Source of the DNA: Campylobacter lari
GTDB taxonomy: Bacteria > Campylobacterota > Campylobacteria > Campylobacterales > Campylobacteraceae
Reading direction: 5' to 3'
Assembly: GCF_900638335.1 (NCBI RefSeq)
Contig: NZ_LR134508.1
Span: 1,364,001 to 1,428,000, forward strand
Length of the DNA: 64,000 nucleotides
Positions 47,571-62,965 of this stretch are shown piece after piece (within the stretch, counting starts at the first letter, position 1; each line of letters starts with the position of its first letter). Below the pieces are notes generated by a model that saw only the letters and a list, made by a program, of their open reading frames with translations, ran no database searches and was not told the origin of the DNA. The translations under genes were made by a program, and so were the position numbers.

Positions 47571-49090
47571 TCATAAGCATTCCAAGTAAAACCTACCCCA
47601 TGGTGACCTAAAATGTGAGGTTTTATACCTTGGATATTTTTAGCAAAAACTAAAGGATAATCAATATAAGCTATAAATAAAAACGCAGGATCTTTATGCA
47701 ATGCATCGATAAATTCTTTATAGTGTTTTTTTCTTTCGTTTACATCAAGCGAATTTCTAGCCTTTGTTAAAGCCTCATCAACTTTAGCATTTTGATAATG
47801 GCCAAAATTCCATCCACTTGAGTTTAAAGCACTATCTTGAGAGCTTGCAAAAACTCTAAAGGTGTGAAAATCAGGATCATAAGGACTACCCCAACCCACT
47901 AAAAAGCTATCAATTTTCGTATAATCAAAACTTCCACTTGGCTTAGCTACCGCTTTTGCTTTTATGCCAAGCTTTAAAAACTCACTTTGTAAGATATTTA
48001 CCAAAGCCACTCTTAGTGGATCTTCACTCATAGCATACATTTCAAAGCTAAATTCTTTGCCATTTTTTTCTAAAATGCCATTTTTATTTTTCGCAAAGCC
48101 CGCTTTTGCTAAAAGCTCATTTGCTTTTTTTACATCATAAGCATAGCTTGCAAATTCTTTAGGATTTGCCCATGATTTTTCTAAAGGATGATTTGCTACC
48201 TTTCCAAAAGAATGCAAAAGTGAATTTATAATAGCTTGTTTATCAATAGCATAATTTAGCGCTAAACGCACATTTTGATCTTTTAAAAACTCATGATTAA
48301 GATTAAACATCAAAGCACGGTAATCAGCCGAAGGTTCTATAAGCATTTTAAAGTTTTTATCATTTTCAAAATTTGAAGCTAAAGCAAAATCAACCAAAGC
48401 TACATCAATAGAACCATTTTTAAGTTCAATTGCGCTAATGCTTGGATCTTTAATGTGTTTTAGTATGAGTTTTGGTGTTTTTACCTTAGCTAAATGATAA
48501 TTTTCATTTGCTTCTAAGATCATGTATTGACCTTGTTTCCATTGCTTTAGCTTATAAGATCCTGTTCCTATAGGCATTTGATTAAATTTAGTGGTATTTA
48601 AATTTTCTTTTTCAAGTAAATGTTTTGGTAAAATCCCTACACTCAAAGCGTCTAAAAATGCAGGAAAAGGCTTTGAAAGTGTGATAGACAAGTGATAATC
48701 ATCGATGATTTTTACTTCTTTAACTGCGTCAAAATTTACTTTTGAAGGCGAGTTTAGCTTCTCATCTTTTAAAGCATTTATACTAAATTCCACATCCTTG
48801 GCACTAAATTTAGCCCCATCATGCCACGACACATCATCTCTTAAAGTAAATTCATAAACAAGTCCATCTTTGCTAACTTTCCAAGAGCTAGCAAGATCAG
48901 GCGCTAGATTCATATTCTCATCAAAGCGTGTAAGTCCTGAAAACACAAGTGCAATCGCCACATCATGATCTTCACTAAAAAGCGGATTAATACGCTCTGG
49001 TTCATTCTCCACTGCGATGATGATAGTATCTTTTGGTGTAGCGGCAAAAAGATTTAAAGCACAAAAAAGCATTATAAAAAATCGCAACAT
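47555..49090 (-). CDS. nikZ: Extracellular solute-binding protein, Nik/Dpp family (NikZ position)
   Basis: Periplasmic binding protein of 511 residues, SBP family 5. A signal peptide (MLRFFIMLFCALNLFAA) is followed by DTIIIAVENEPERINPLFSE; LAPDLASSWKVSKDGLVYEF and WHDGAKFSAKDVEFSIN are typical. Equivalent C. jejuni genes import nickel for hydrogenase, but peptide or chelate ligands are also possible. First gene of its transport operon, with its own extended -10 promoter at 49120-49128, right after the pentapeptide gene's stop. Confidence 0.82.
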   Translation of the reverse strand: MLRFFIMLFCALNLFAATPKDTIIIAVENEPERINPLFSEDHDVAIALVFSGLTRFDENMNLAPDLASSWKVSKDGLVYEFTLRDDVSWHDGAKFSAKDVEFSINALKDEKLNSPSKVNFDAVKEVKIIDDYHLSITLSKPFPAFLDALSVGILPKHLLEKENLNTTKFNQMPIGTGSYKLKQWKQGQYMILEANENYHLAKVKTPKLILKHIKDPSISAIELKNGSIDVALVDFALASNFENDKNFKMLIEPSADYRALMFNLNHEFLKDQNVRLALNYAIDKQAIINSLLHSFGKVANHPLEKSWANPKEFASYAYDVKKANELLAKAGFAKNKNGILEKNGKEFSFEMYAMSEDPLRVALVNILQSEFLKLGIKAKAVAKPSGSFDYTKIDSFLVGWGSPYDPDFHTFRVFASSQDSALNSSGWNFGHYQNAKVDEALTKARNSLDVNERKKHYKEFIDALHKDPAFLFIAYIDYPLVFAKNIQGIKPHILGHHGVGFTWNAYEWSKN

Positions 49091-49119
49091 AATTTACCTT
49101 TCTTTTTAAATAATTTCAA

Positions 49120-49128
49120 ATTATAACA
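49120..49128 (-). promoter_or_regulatory. Extended -10 promoter of the nik operon
   Basis: TGTTATAAT on the minus strand, directly after the stop of the upstream gene. The predicted start gives a leader of about 22 nt with GAAAGG before the ATG of the binding protein. Confidence 0.6.
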
Positions 49129-51081
49129 TTAACTTGGCACTATGGAGTTTTTTCGTGCGGTTTTTTGGAGTGAGAATATGCAAAGTAAAAGTATAATACT
49201 ATATAAAACACTAGTAGATTTTATAACATTTGATGTGATTTCATCTTGCTTTATAGCTTTAGAAATTTCGGTATATTTTTTACCTAAAAATTCTGTTGCT
49301 ATGGTTAAATTTTGTTCTTTTAAATCTAAGATATTATCTTTGCTTTCTATGATTAACTTTTTAGCCACATCTAGTTCTACAAAAGAAACATCTTGATAAT
49401 GCCCAGATAGGTTAAAATCCTTATGAGAAATTTTTGCAAGATTTATAATAGAACTAGAATTTAAATCTTGAATGGCTTTTTCAATTTTACTTTCATGAAG
49501 TTTTTCTGATGAAAAAACACCTATAAAAGGGTTGATAAATTGTGGTGTTTCAATTAAAACAGCAAAAAAAACAATATATGCAAAAGCTACAATAAAAAAA
49601 CGCGGGTATTTTCCATAAAAAAACATCAAACTAACAAAAGAAACCAATAAAATATAACAACATATAATAATAGGCTCTGGATTTTGAAAACATAGTAATA
49701 AAAATACACCATATCCTATACTCACAATTAAAAAAATTCGAAATGTGCATAATTTAAATATATTTTTGCGAGCAATAAATAACAAAAAAGCTATAATTAC
49801 AACCGTTGCAAAAGCTAATGCAACTATAAAACCAAAAACCGATTTAACAGCACTGTCGCTTTGTAGCCAAAAAAGAAGCGAAGCGTACAGTGCAATCATT
49901 ACAACTGTGAAATTAAGTATTTTTAAAAAACTTGTGTGATGATTGCTAGTGTTTCTATATACAAATAACAATGTAAAATTAATCCATTCAGTAAAATTAT
50001 ATAATTCTTCTTTTAAAAATTTTGCAGTAGTATTTTTAGAATCTATATTATCATTTATGCTTATAGCTTTTATTATAGTTTCTTTTTCTTTTGCATAAAG
50101 TTCTAGTTTATGCCATTCCTGAGCTTCTAAAATATTATTTTGGCTTATCAAAACATCTTTTATAACTCTGAAAGAATCTTTTAAATTTTTAGCATATCTT
50201 AATTGATGTTTATTATTAATCTGATTTATTTTTTCTTTTTCTTCACTGCGTATATTTTCAATTTCGTTTTTATAAGTCTCATCTTTGTAATTATATTCTA
50301 TATATTTTTCAACTGATTCAAAATCTAAATTATCTATATTGACATTTGTTAAATTTATAGCCTTTTGTTCTTTAAAATAACAAGCACTAAAATTCGGAGC
50401 TTTATCAAAAGTTACCCCATAAAAACAAGCAACTTTATCGAATTTACATTCATGAAAATCAACATAATCTTTGAAATAAGAGTTGTTAAAATATATATTA
50501 TCTTTAAATTTAGACATTTCAAAACTAACTCTATTTTCAAAATCAAAATTCATTAAATTTACTATATCTTCAGTTTCACAGAAGTCAAATACGAAATTTG
50601 CTCCAAATTTTATATTTTTACCGGAATTATATTTATTAAAGTCTTTAAAAATACATTTTTGAAATTTTACATCTCCTTGTATATCTGAATTTATAGTCAC
50701 TCCTTTAAATTTACATTCACTAATATTTAATTCTTTTATATGATTTATCTCACCATCAAATACAATACTATCTAATGTACAATGCAATATATTTAATTTT
50801 TCAAAATATGTATTTTCAAGATTAAGTTCTAAACCATCTTCATCATTACTTTGAAATGTCACTGTTTTGTTAAAAACAATATTCGAAAAATTAAAATACT
50901 TATTTTTTAATTGCTCATTAAATATAATGACAATTTCTTCATTTACAATAATTTTATCTTTATCTTTTATTACTGCTGTATTATTTTCATCATCTGCTAG
51001 ATAATTTAAAAACATTTCAAAATCATTTGTGTAGTTTCCATTCTTCAGATACATTATAAAGTTATTTATTTGTATAGCCAT
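49129..51081 (-). CDS. Pentapeptide-repeat integral membrane protein
   Basis: 650 residues, not assigned to a known function. Residues about 60-260 are a divergent pentapeptide array (repeated patterns such as CKFKGVTI, KFKDNIYFNNSYFKDYVDF and ECKFDKVACFYG), predicted to fold as a right-handed beta-helix. A charged helical segment at 260-350 includes NILEAQEWHKLELYAKEKE, seen in related repeat proteins. Five or six membrane helices follow (about 385-525), then a soluble region and one last helix near 625-643. ATG at 51081 overlaps the stop of the type IIG gene as TGATG, with AAGGAA upstream; an in-frame GTG at 51084 is less likely. Confidence 0.82.
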   Translation of the reverse strand: MAIQINNFIMYLKNGNYTNDFEMFLNYLADDENNTAVIKDKDKIIVNEEIVIIFNEQLKNKYFNFSNIVFNKTVTFQSNDEDGLELNLENTYFEKLNILHCTLDSIVFDGEINHIKELNISECKFKGVTINSDIQGDVKFQKCIFKDFNKYNSGKNIKFGANFVFDFCETEDIVNLMNFDFENRVSFEMSKFKDNIYFNNSYFKDYVDFHECKFDKVACFYGVTFDKAPNFSACYFKEQKAINLTNVNIDNLDFESVEKYIEYNYKDETYKNEIENIRSEEKEKINQINNKHQLRYAKNLKDSFRVIKDVLISQNNILEAQEWHKLELYAKEKETIIKAISINDNIDSKNTTAKFLKEELYNFTEWINFTLLFVYRNTSNHHTSFLKILNFTVVMIALYASLLFWLQSDSAVKSVFGFIVALAFATVVIIAFLLFIARKNIFKLCTFRIFLIVSIGYGVFLLLCFQNPEPIIICCYILLVSFVSLMFFYGKYPRFFIVAFAYIVFFAVLIETPQFINPFIGVFSSEKLHESKIEKAIQDLNSSSIINLAKISHKDFNLSGHYQDVSFVELDVAKKLIIESKDNILDLKEQNLTIATEFLGKKYTEISKAIKQDEITSNVIKSTSVLYSIILLLCIFSLQKTARKNSIVPS

Positions 51082-54000
51082 CACTTTCCTTCAATTATTG
51101 ATATTTCTTCTTCGGTTAGGTTGTAGAGTTTATAGACTAGGGAATTTATTTTGTTTTCTTGTTCTTGGGTGTTTGCGTTTTTGTCTTGTTCTTTTAAATT
51201 TAAAATCTCATCGACTAAGCTTATAAGCTCGTTTGCTAGTTTTTCATTTTTAGAATTTATTTTTGGTATAGGAAATTTTTCTACATATTGATTTGATAAT
51301 AAAAAACCTTTATCTGAATATAAATGCCCGATATTTTTAAAATAATAAAATATCAAACTAGAATTTAAAAATCCCAAAAGATATTTAAGTTCATTTTTAG
51401 AATTTCCTACCATAAAAGCCATAGAATCCAATAAAACACACTCGTTTTCTAAAATAAAACTCGGTTCTTGGGTTACTCTTTGCCAGCCTATCTTTTCTTT
51501 TTCAAATTCCTCTAAATAAGCACAATTTCTAAGGTTATAAGGTGTTTTTCCTTTGTCAGTTCTTTTTTCTAAAGTTTTATAATACGGCTTTAAATGCTGT
51601 TTTAAGCTAGGGTATTCATCTATATTTATCGCTTCTACCTTTTCTCCGCTTTTGCTTTTATAGCCATTGTGAGCGTTGATCACCCAAAGTCCCGCCCACT
51701 CATAGCTATATCTTTTTATATCTCTACCGCGTAGCATTTTGCGTATGAGTTTGGCGGTGCGTTCTTTTTCGGCTTCATCTTTGCATTTAGCTAAAATTTC
51801 ATCTCTTTTTTCAGTAGTGATAATAAAGGCTTCATTAAGCCTTGTTAAAATTCCACGATATATATTAAGCCCATGCCAGTCCTTAAGTGGAGTCCGTGCT
51901 TTTCTATCTTTGCTTTTAGCGCATTTGTGCTTTCATCGTTAAAAGTAAAGCTTTCTTTGCTTAAAGAATTTTGTGCGATTTTGTTAAAATTTAAAATGCT
52001 TTCTATATTAAAGTCGTTTTCTTTTAAAAGCTCGGTGCTTGGGGCTAGGTGCTTAAAGCTACTATCTTTAGTTTTTGCTTTTTCAAAGCTTAGTATGGAA
52101 GTATCTACCGTAGCACCTTCAAAGACTTTTATACCATTTAGATCAATGTATTCTAAAAGTGTGGTATTTTTGAGTAAAAACTCTCTTAAAGCTTCTCCAT
52201 AACCTGCTCTTGTGTATTTGTTTGAAGTGATGAAAGACAAAACACCATTTTGCTTTAGCACATTAAACCCAAGCTCATAAAAGTAGGTATAAATGTCGCT
52301 TGTGCCTTTATATACCTTATAGTTTTTGGCTAAATTTGGCTTTAGTTCTTTGATGTCTTCTTGTCTGATGTAAGGTGGGTTACCTATGATAAGATCAAAC
52401 CCTTGAAAACTCCCGCTCTCATCAAGCACTTCGCTAAATTCAAAACGCCATTCAAAAGGATTTGCACTTTCTAAGTCAAATATACTCTCATAAAGCTTTT
52501 TAAGCTTTTTAAATTCTTTCTTGGCAGCACTTTCATCAAAGTCAAATTCAAACATATTTTTAGAGAAAAATGCTCTAAAATTCTCATCTTTTTCATCTTG
52601 TGCTAAAAAATCGCCGTATTTTTTAGAGTATTCATTAGCACCGTTGGTAAGTTGCTTGATCTCTTTGGCAAATTTGTCTTTTAAGCAGAAATTTTTAAAA
52701 GACTCTTTGAGGTTTTTGATCTCTTTTGCGATGAGAGTTTTGTCGGTGTAAAAGCCTTCTTTGTAGTCTTTGACTATGCGTTTGTATTTATCCATGCGTT
52801 CTTTGATGTTGGGGTAGTGAGAAAGGCTTTTGTGAATTTCAAAATAACTTATAAGAGAATTCCCACATTTTATGTTGATATCGATGTTTGGTAGGGTTTT
52901 AAGATCATGATAGTTTGTATCATCAAAGCTTTCATAAAAGCTGTGTTTTAAAAGCTCTATCCAAAGCCTTAGTTTAGTGATCTCACATGAGTTTGGGTTG
53001 ATATCTACTCCAAAAAGGTTGTTTTCTATGATGTCTTTTTTACGCTCAAAAAGTTCTTTTTGACAAAGGTGGGTTTTGTCTTTGTCAAAATCAGGGCGTT
53101 TATACTCTAAAAATTGGCCTTTGTGATTTTGCACTAAAATTTCATCATTTTGCACGCTTAGGTAAAAGTCCTCTTCAAACAAACCAAGCTCATAATGCAC
53201 CATAAGCATGGCATTTAAAGCTGAAACTAAAAAATGCCCACTTCCCACCGCAGGATCGCAAATGCGTATGGAATTTAGCAAGGCTAGTTTTTGTTCTTGA
53301 GGGATTTTTCTTGGCGTAGCTGAGTTCTTAGCTCGCTTAGCTTGGTGGCATTTAGCTTAAAAGCATGGTTAGACTTATCAAGCACGACTTTTTCTATACT
53401 TGCTTTACACATGTATGAAGTGATAAAGCTTGGGGTGTAAAAACTACCTTCTTTGTAGCCATTTAGCTTTTCAAAGACATTTCCTAAAACGCTTGAGTTG
53501 ATGAGTTCTTTTTACTTGATGAGTTCTTCGCTTTGCTCATCTGCTCCAAAATCAAAGCTGTCTAAAAACTCAAACAAATACTCAAGCAAACCTACTTTGT
53601 CTTTTTTACTTTTTCCTTTGTCATCTTTTAACTGCGTGTGTGGGTAGTACTCTAGCAAAGCGTCATTTTCTAAAGTGGCGATTTCTAGTGTGGTTTTTCG
53701 ACGGCTTGTTTTTCAAAAAGTGATGAATTTAAATAAGGCAAATAGCTAAATTTACTCTGCGCTCTTGTGTGCTTTTCTTTAGCTAAGATATCAAAGAAAA
53801 GGTGTGAAAGGGTGGTGAAATTTGGAATTTTTTCATAGTTTAGAAATTTAAGGGTTTTATCATCGTTAAATCTAACCAAATTTGACTCAATAAGCTTTAA
53901 AAATAAAATACGATTTAGCCAAAGTATGATGAATTTTAGCACCTCTTCAAAGTCATGCTTTGGAAGTTTGCTCGCTATGAGATGATAAAGTGTGCCTTGG

Positions 54001-54833
54001 GTTTGTTTGCTTTGCTCACTTTGTGTAATGATGAATTTAGAAAGCTGTTTGCTCTCGCTTAAACCCAAGATGTATAAAAGCTCTTTATAGAATGCGTTGT
54101 TTAGTGAGTTTGCGTCATTTGGGCTAAATTCATTTAGTAAAAAGTCTTTGTGGAAGGTTTTAAAAATGCTTGCTAGGTTTTTGAAATTTGACTTTTGCTT
54201 GTCTTTTAAAAAGGCTAAATCAATGAAAAAGCCTTTTAAGCTTTCTTTAGAATTTTCTATGAGTTTGCTTGCTTCTTTGTAAAATTCATCGGTGTTGCCT
54301 TTAAAAAGTGAATTTGGGCTTTGAAATTCTTCAAAAAGCTTTTTAAAACTTGTATTTTTATAAAAAAACTCTTCAAACTCACTAGCTTTGAAAATGTAAA
54401 ATTTATAAAAATCTGTGATGATGATAAATTTCAAGCTAAAGCTATGTTCTCTATTTCTAAAGTAATACAAAATAGCCTCATGCAAGGATTTGGAATTTGG
54501 CTTTGTGTGGGTGATGAATTCTTTTGAGTTGGGCTTTTTAGCTTCGATGAGAACTTCTAAGTCTTTGCTAAGCTCATCTTTAGCGATGGCTAAATCAATC
54601 TCGCTTTTGCCTTTTTGTTTGGTTTTGATGTGGGTTTTGAAATTTAGCGTGGTTAAAAATGGACTAAGTGCGTTGGCTACAAGATAGTCTTCGTTTTCGC
54701 TTTGTGAGCTTTCAAGCCTTTCTATATACTGCGTTAAAGCCTTGCAAAAAGTGTCAAATTCATTTTGTGTGATTTGCTTTTTGCGGTAGTAAGGGTTGAA
54801 AAAATCTTTTTCATTTAGCAAAGTAAAGTGCAT
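51081..54833 (-). pseudogene. Type IIG restriction-modification enzyme, broken by frameshifts and a stop
   Basis: One gene for a fused nuclease, adenine methylase and target-recognition protein of about 1,250 residues, now in pieces. In order: residues 1-382 with a PD-ExK nuclease site (SEIDLAIA ... VLIEAKK); a -1 shift in an A run at 53694-53698; an in-frame TAA at 53512-53514 beside a repeated TTGATGAGTTCTT; another shift at 53305-53309; the methylase with AdoMet motif CDPAVGSGHF and catalytic NPPY; a shift at 51894-51895; then the recognition domain ending at 51081. Each repaired frame reads on smoothly. Resembles C. jejuni Cj0031/Cj0032. Start ATG 54833 has AAAGG upstream. The methylase piece alone might still be made, but not the whole enzyme. 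Confidence 0.88.
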
Positions 54834-54960
54834 TTTTAACCTTTATAAAGAATATTTTGTATTTTACTAAAATTTACTTTAAAGGATTGAAAAGAAGTTG
54901 ATTTAATCATTATCATCCATACTATTTTCACATGTCATTATATACTATATCTAGATATAA
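54834..54960. other. Upstream region of the type IIG gene
   Basis: AT-rich, ordinary composition. A TAAAAT box on the minus strand at 54861-54866 could be the -10 of the type IIG gene. No gene seen. Confidence 0.4.
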
Positions 54961-55995
<1,035 letters not shown>

Positions 55996-55997
55996 CA

Positions 55998-56116
55998 AGT
56001 CCGCAATGAGCTACTTTCCCCCTGCCAGTAAGGCGTAGTATCATCACCCACGATGTGCTTAGCTTCTTGGTTCGGGATGGAGCAAGGCGTCTCCACATCT
56101 GTATAATCACGGACAT
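55998..56116 (-). rRNA. rrf: 5S ribosomal RNA
   Basis: Minus-strand sequence opens with TGTCCGTG and continues GAGACGCCTTGCTCCATCCC and GAACCAAGAAGC, ending GGGGAAAGTAGCTCATTGCG, which is 5S. Ends are set by pairing TGTCCG with CGGACT, about 119 bases. Last gene of the operon; no clear terminator behind it. Confidence 0.93.
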
Positions 56117-56362
56117 TGTTATTTAAATATTCTTCGGAAGATTTAGTTTAAAATAAAACTTTACCTTTATATTTTTTGCTTTTTTTCTTCTTTTACTTAT
56201 CTTTCATTTTTGATAAGCTTTTATAAAAAATACTTAAAAAACAATGTTAAGAGCAAGTTCCAATATAAACTTTACTTGTAAGATTTTATAAGCTAAATGT
56301 AGTTTTCATATAAAAACATTTAAAGCTTTATTAAAAACCTTAACAAGGAAGTGATGCTTAAA
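56117..56362 (-). other. 23S-5S spacer with 23S processing arm
   Basis: AT-rich spacer. Positions 56333-56357 are complementary, with one mismatch, to 59289-59313 beyond the other end of 23S, forming the base of the pre-23S stalk. No gene seen. Confidence 0.8.
56333..56357 (-). repeat. Downstream arm of pre-23S processing stalk
   Basis: Reverse complement of 59289-59313 over 25 bases with one mismatch that would be a G-U pair in RNA. The two arms enclose 23S rRNA and would form an RNase III-type stem. Confidence 0.85.
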
Positions 56363-59268
<2,906 letters not shown>

Positions 59269-59723
59269 CTTTTAATTCATTCTAAAACGCATCACTTCCT
59301 TGTTAAAGTTTTTATGATAAGACTTTACTATCTTAAGACGGAAAGCTTTTAAACACTTAATAAAACTAAACAAATTAGTCTAACTAAGCTGTGAGTTTAA
59401 AACTTGTCTTTAACTAAAGCTAAAGAAAAGATAGTTAGGTTTTATCCTTTAACAAGTCCTGTAAAATTGTTTTTATTAAAACTTGCTTGTGACTCTTAAC
59501 AATGATAATTCAAATAACATTAAATAACTAATCTAATATATAAATATTCTATTATTTATTTAGCTTAGGTCTTAAAACCTAAAGGAAGTATATATAAAGA
59601 GTTTAAATAATTTAAAAATATAAATAATAAAGTATTTTACTCTGCTTATTGCTATATTATTAACTATATACTTGCTTTAAGTTTTAAAACTTTAATTTAT
59701 GATTGATAAACAAATCTTTTTTA
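59269..59723 (-). other. tRNA-Ile to 23S spacer, pre-23S leader
   Basis: 455 bases of AT-rich spacer holding the 23S stalk arm at 59289-59313. No gene and no further clear structure beyond short AT hairpins. Confidence 0.75.
59289..59313 (-). repeat. Upstream arm of pre-23S processing stalk
   Basis: GCATCACTTCCTTGTTAAAG with the following TTTTT pairs with 56333-56357, so leader and trailer of the 23S precursor meet. Confidence 0.85.
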
Positions 59724-59800
59724 TGGTGGGCCTAACAAGACTTGAACTTGTGACCTCACCCTTATCAGGGGTGCACTCTAACCAGCTGAGCTATAGGCCC
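59724..59800 (-). tRNA. tRNA-Ile (GAT)
   Basis: 77 bases including encoded CCA. Acceptor GGGCCTA pairs with TAGGCCC, anticodon loop CTGATAA gives GAT, and the T loop TTCAAGT is present. Lies in the 16S-23S spacer after tRNA-Ala. Confidence 0.97.
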
Positions 59801-59808
59801 TTAATAAA

Positions 59809-59884
59809 TGGTGGAGAATAGCGGGATCGAACCGCTGACCTCCTGCGTGCAAAGCAGGCGCTCTCCCAGCTGAGCTAATTCCCC
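59809..59884 (-). tRNA. tRNA-Ala (TGC)
   Basis: 76 bases including encoded CCA. GGGGAAT acceptor strand, anticodon loop TTTGCAC gives TGC, T loop TTCGATC. First tRNA after 16S in the operon. Confidence 0.97.
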
Positions 59885-59899
59885 AAAATTAGCTTTTCA

Positions 59900-59934
59900 T
59901 CAATCTTTGAAATCTAAACAAGGATGATTGAGCC
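59900..59934 (-). repeat. Downstream arm of pre-16S processing stalk
   Basis: Reads TCAATCTTTGAAATCTAAAC then AAGGATGATTGAGCC on the plus strand; nearly the reverse complement of 61566-61602 on the other side of 16S, with differences only in the middle. Would pair in the precursor. Confidence 0.87.
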
Positions 59935-59978
59935 TATATATGAACTGATAGTTGTGAGACTTATCAGTTTGTACTCTA

Positions 59979-61493
<1,515 letters not shown>

Positions 61494-61565
61494 AATAATT
61501 GGATAAGTTTAATCTTTTTCTTCAAAGAAAAAGTTGATTGTTAAGATTTAAAAATAAATCTTTCT

Positions 61566-61602
61566 GGCTCAATCGATCACTTATTTAGATTTCAAAGATT
61601 GA
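61566..61602 (-). repeat. Upstream arm of pre-16S processing stalk
   Basis: GGCTCAATCGATCACTTATT and following TAGATTTCAAAGATTGA; the partner of 59900-59934. The two arms flank 16S and would pair over more than 30 bases with a few mismatches. Confidence 0.87.
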
Positions 61603-61630
61603 CTATAAGATTTGATTAACAATATTAATA

Positions 61631-61643
61631 ATTTAAAGAACAA
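61631..61643 (-). promoter_or_regulatory. boxA-like antitermination element
   Basis: TTGTTCTTTAAAT resembles the rrn boxA consensus TGCTCTTTAACA and lies in the leader between promoter and 16S, where Nus factors would load. Confidence 0.45.
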
Positions 61644-61708
61644 ACACTAAAAAATTAAGACAAAAAATCTTAGCTTTTTAAAACCCTTTTATTTTAAAAG
61701 GAAATGAA

Positions 61709-61717
61709 ATTATATCA
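61709..61717 (-). promoter_or_regulatory. rrn operon promoter, extended -10
   Basis: Minus-strand TGATATAAT is a TGnTATAAT box, preceded by A/T-rich DNA. No good -35 is seen at 17 bases. It would start a leader of about 210 bases before 16S. Confidence 0.55.
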
Positions 61718-61914
61718 ATAAAAGCTTAAAGTTTTATTAAATAGATTAGACATGTGGGGAATTTGTTTAAAGGAAATAATGGAAGGAATACAGAATAGGA
61801 GATGTAAGAGGATAAAAAACTCCAAAAAATTTTTAGTAAGGCTTTTAAATTTTTGCATAAAACATATTTAACTATAAAGTTAAAACACTTGTTTTGCCAA
61901 AATAATATATGGTT

Positions 61915-62781
61915 TTAACCAAATAGTTCCATAGCATCTTTGTATGCACTAACTAACGAAGCTAAAGTAACAAAACCACCGATAATTAAAAAAATCATTT
62001 CGATTTTTTTTCTTTTATTCTCTTTTATTTTTTCCTTTTTATCTTCTTCTTGATTTTGTTCAATATATAAAATATCAACAAGATTTTCTATCTGGATTTT
62101 AAGTTCTTGATGTTGCTCTAAAATATTATAATATTGAAATATAATTTTCCATATTGCATGTTTTTGTTGATAGTTATAGTGCACTGGATTACTAAAAAAA
62201 TACTTTAGATTAAAAACATAAAAATCTTTTTTAATATCAATAACATCATGATAATTTTCTTTATCTATAATGCTTGAAGTTAAATTCAAATAATGCTCCA
62301 TTTTTTCACGATAAACCAAAGAAAGCGCAAACATAATCATTGTATCGTTAAATTTACTTTCACAATTATTAAATTTAGCCTGAAATAAAAAGCCTTTTTC
62401 TGAAAACACAACTTTAATATCTGGATTATCATAACAATTTGATTTATCTATTTTTAATGTAGAACTACCTCTTAATAGTTGCGATATTTTACCATCATTC
62501 ATATTTTCATCAGTATATGCAACTATATGATCTATCACACCTTTTTTAAATTGACAATACTCTTGACTTACCGAGACTCCATCTTTTATACATATAATAC
62601 ATATATCAAAAATTTTATATATTAATATTGTATCTTTAGCATGCTTTTGATCTTCTATATTGGTATAAATTTCTAAATTTTGAGCCAAAAAGGTATGAAA
62701 AAAATCTTTTGTTCTTGTATCTTTTTTAAATTTATCCTTGCAAAAATTTTCGATAATTTTAACTTGATATGTATTTATCAT
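61915..62781 (-). CDS. Unrecognised protein with coiled coil and C-terminal membrane helix
   Basis: 288 residues, function unknown. The first 230 residues are a soluble domain with scattered Cys and many aromatic residues (YRFHD-like wording is absent; no enzyme motif seen). Residues about 238-262 are a lysine/glutamate-rich coiled coil (EQNQEEDKKEKIKENKRKK), followed by one membrane helix (IEMIFLIIGGFVTLASLVSA) and a short tail, so it is probably tail-anchored with its body in the cytoplasm. Own promoter TATAAT at 62798-62803 and AAGAAG ribosome site. It sits upstream of rrn, as C. jejuni Cj0030 does in memory. Low GC like the rest. Confidence 0.75.
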   Translation of the reverse strand: MINTYQVKIIENFCKDKFKKDTRTKDFFHTFLAQNLEIYTNIEDQKHAKDTILIYKIFDICIICIKDGVSVSQEYCQFKKGVIDHIVAYTDENMNDGKISQLLRGSSTLKIDKSNCYDNPDIKVVFSEKGFLFQAKFNNCESKFNDTMIMFALSLVYREKMEHYLNLTSSIIDKENYHDVIDIKKDFYVFNLKYFFSNPVHYNYQQKHAIWKIIFQYYNILEQHQELKIQIENLVDILYIEQNQEEDKKEKIKENKRKKIEMIFLIIGGFVTLASLVSAYKDAMELFG

Positions 62782-62797
62782 GACATCTTCTTATAAT

Positions 62798-62803
62798 ATT
62801 ATA
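62798..62803 (-). promoter_or_regulatory. -10 box of the gene at 61915-62781
   Basis: Minus-strand TATAAT 16 bases before the ATG gives a very short leader of about ten bases, which still holds AGAAG. Confidence 0.5.
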
Positions 62804-62875
62804 AATTTAACTTATTGTTATAAATACGATTAAGATGAATCGCGAAATTAAATACTTAAAAGAATTTTAAATTAG

Positions 62876-62960
62876 TGGTGCGGATGAAAGGACTTGAACC
62901 TTCACGCATTGCTGCACCAGATCCTAAGTCTGGCGTGTCTGCCAATTTCACCACATCCGC
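62876..62960 (-). tRNA. tRNA-Leu (TAG)
   Basis: 85 bases with encoded CCA and a long variable arm. Anticodon loop CTTAGGA gives TAG. Last gene of the five-tRNA cluster. Confidence 0.96.
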
Positions 62961-62965
62961 AAAAG

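Larger units (their letters stand above)
61494..61914 (-). other. rrn leader and promoter region
   Basis: 421 bases upstream of 16S. It holds the pre-16S arm (61566-61602), a hairpin CTTTTTCTTTGAAGAAAAAG at about 61514-61533, a boxA-like TTGTTCTTTAAAT at 61631-61643 and the rrn -10 at 61709-61717. The part nearest 61914 is AT-rich and shows no gene. Confidence 0.75.
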
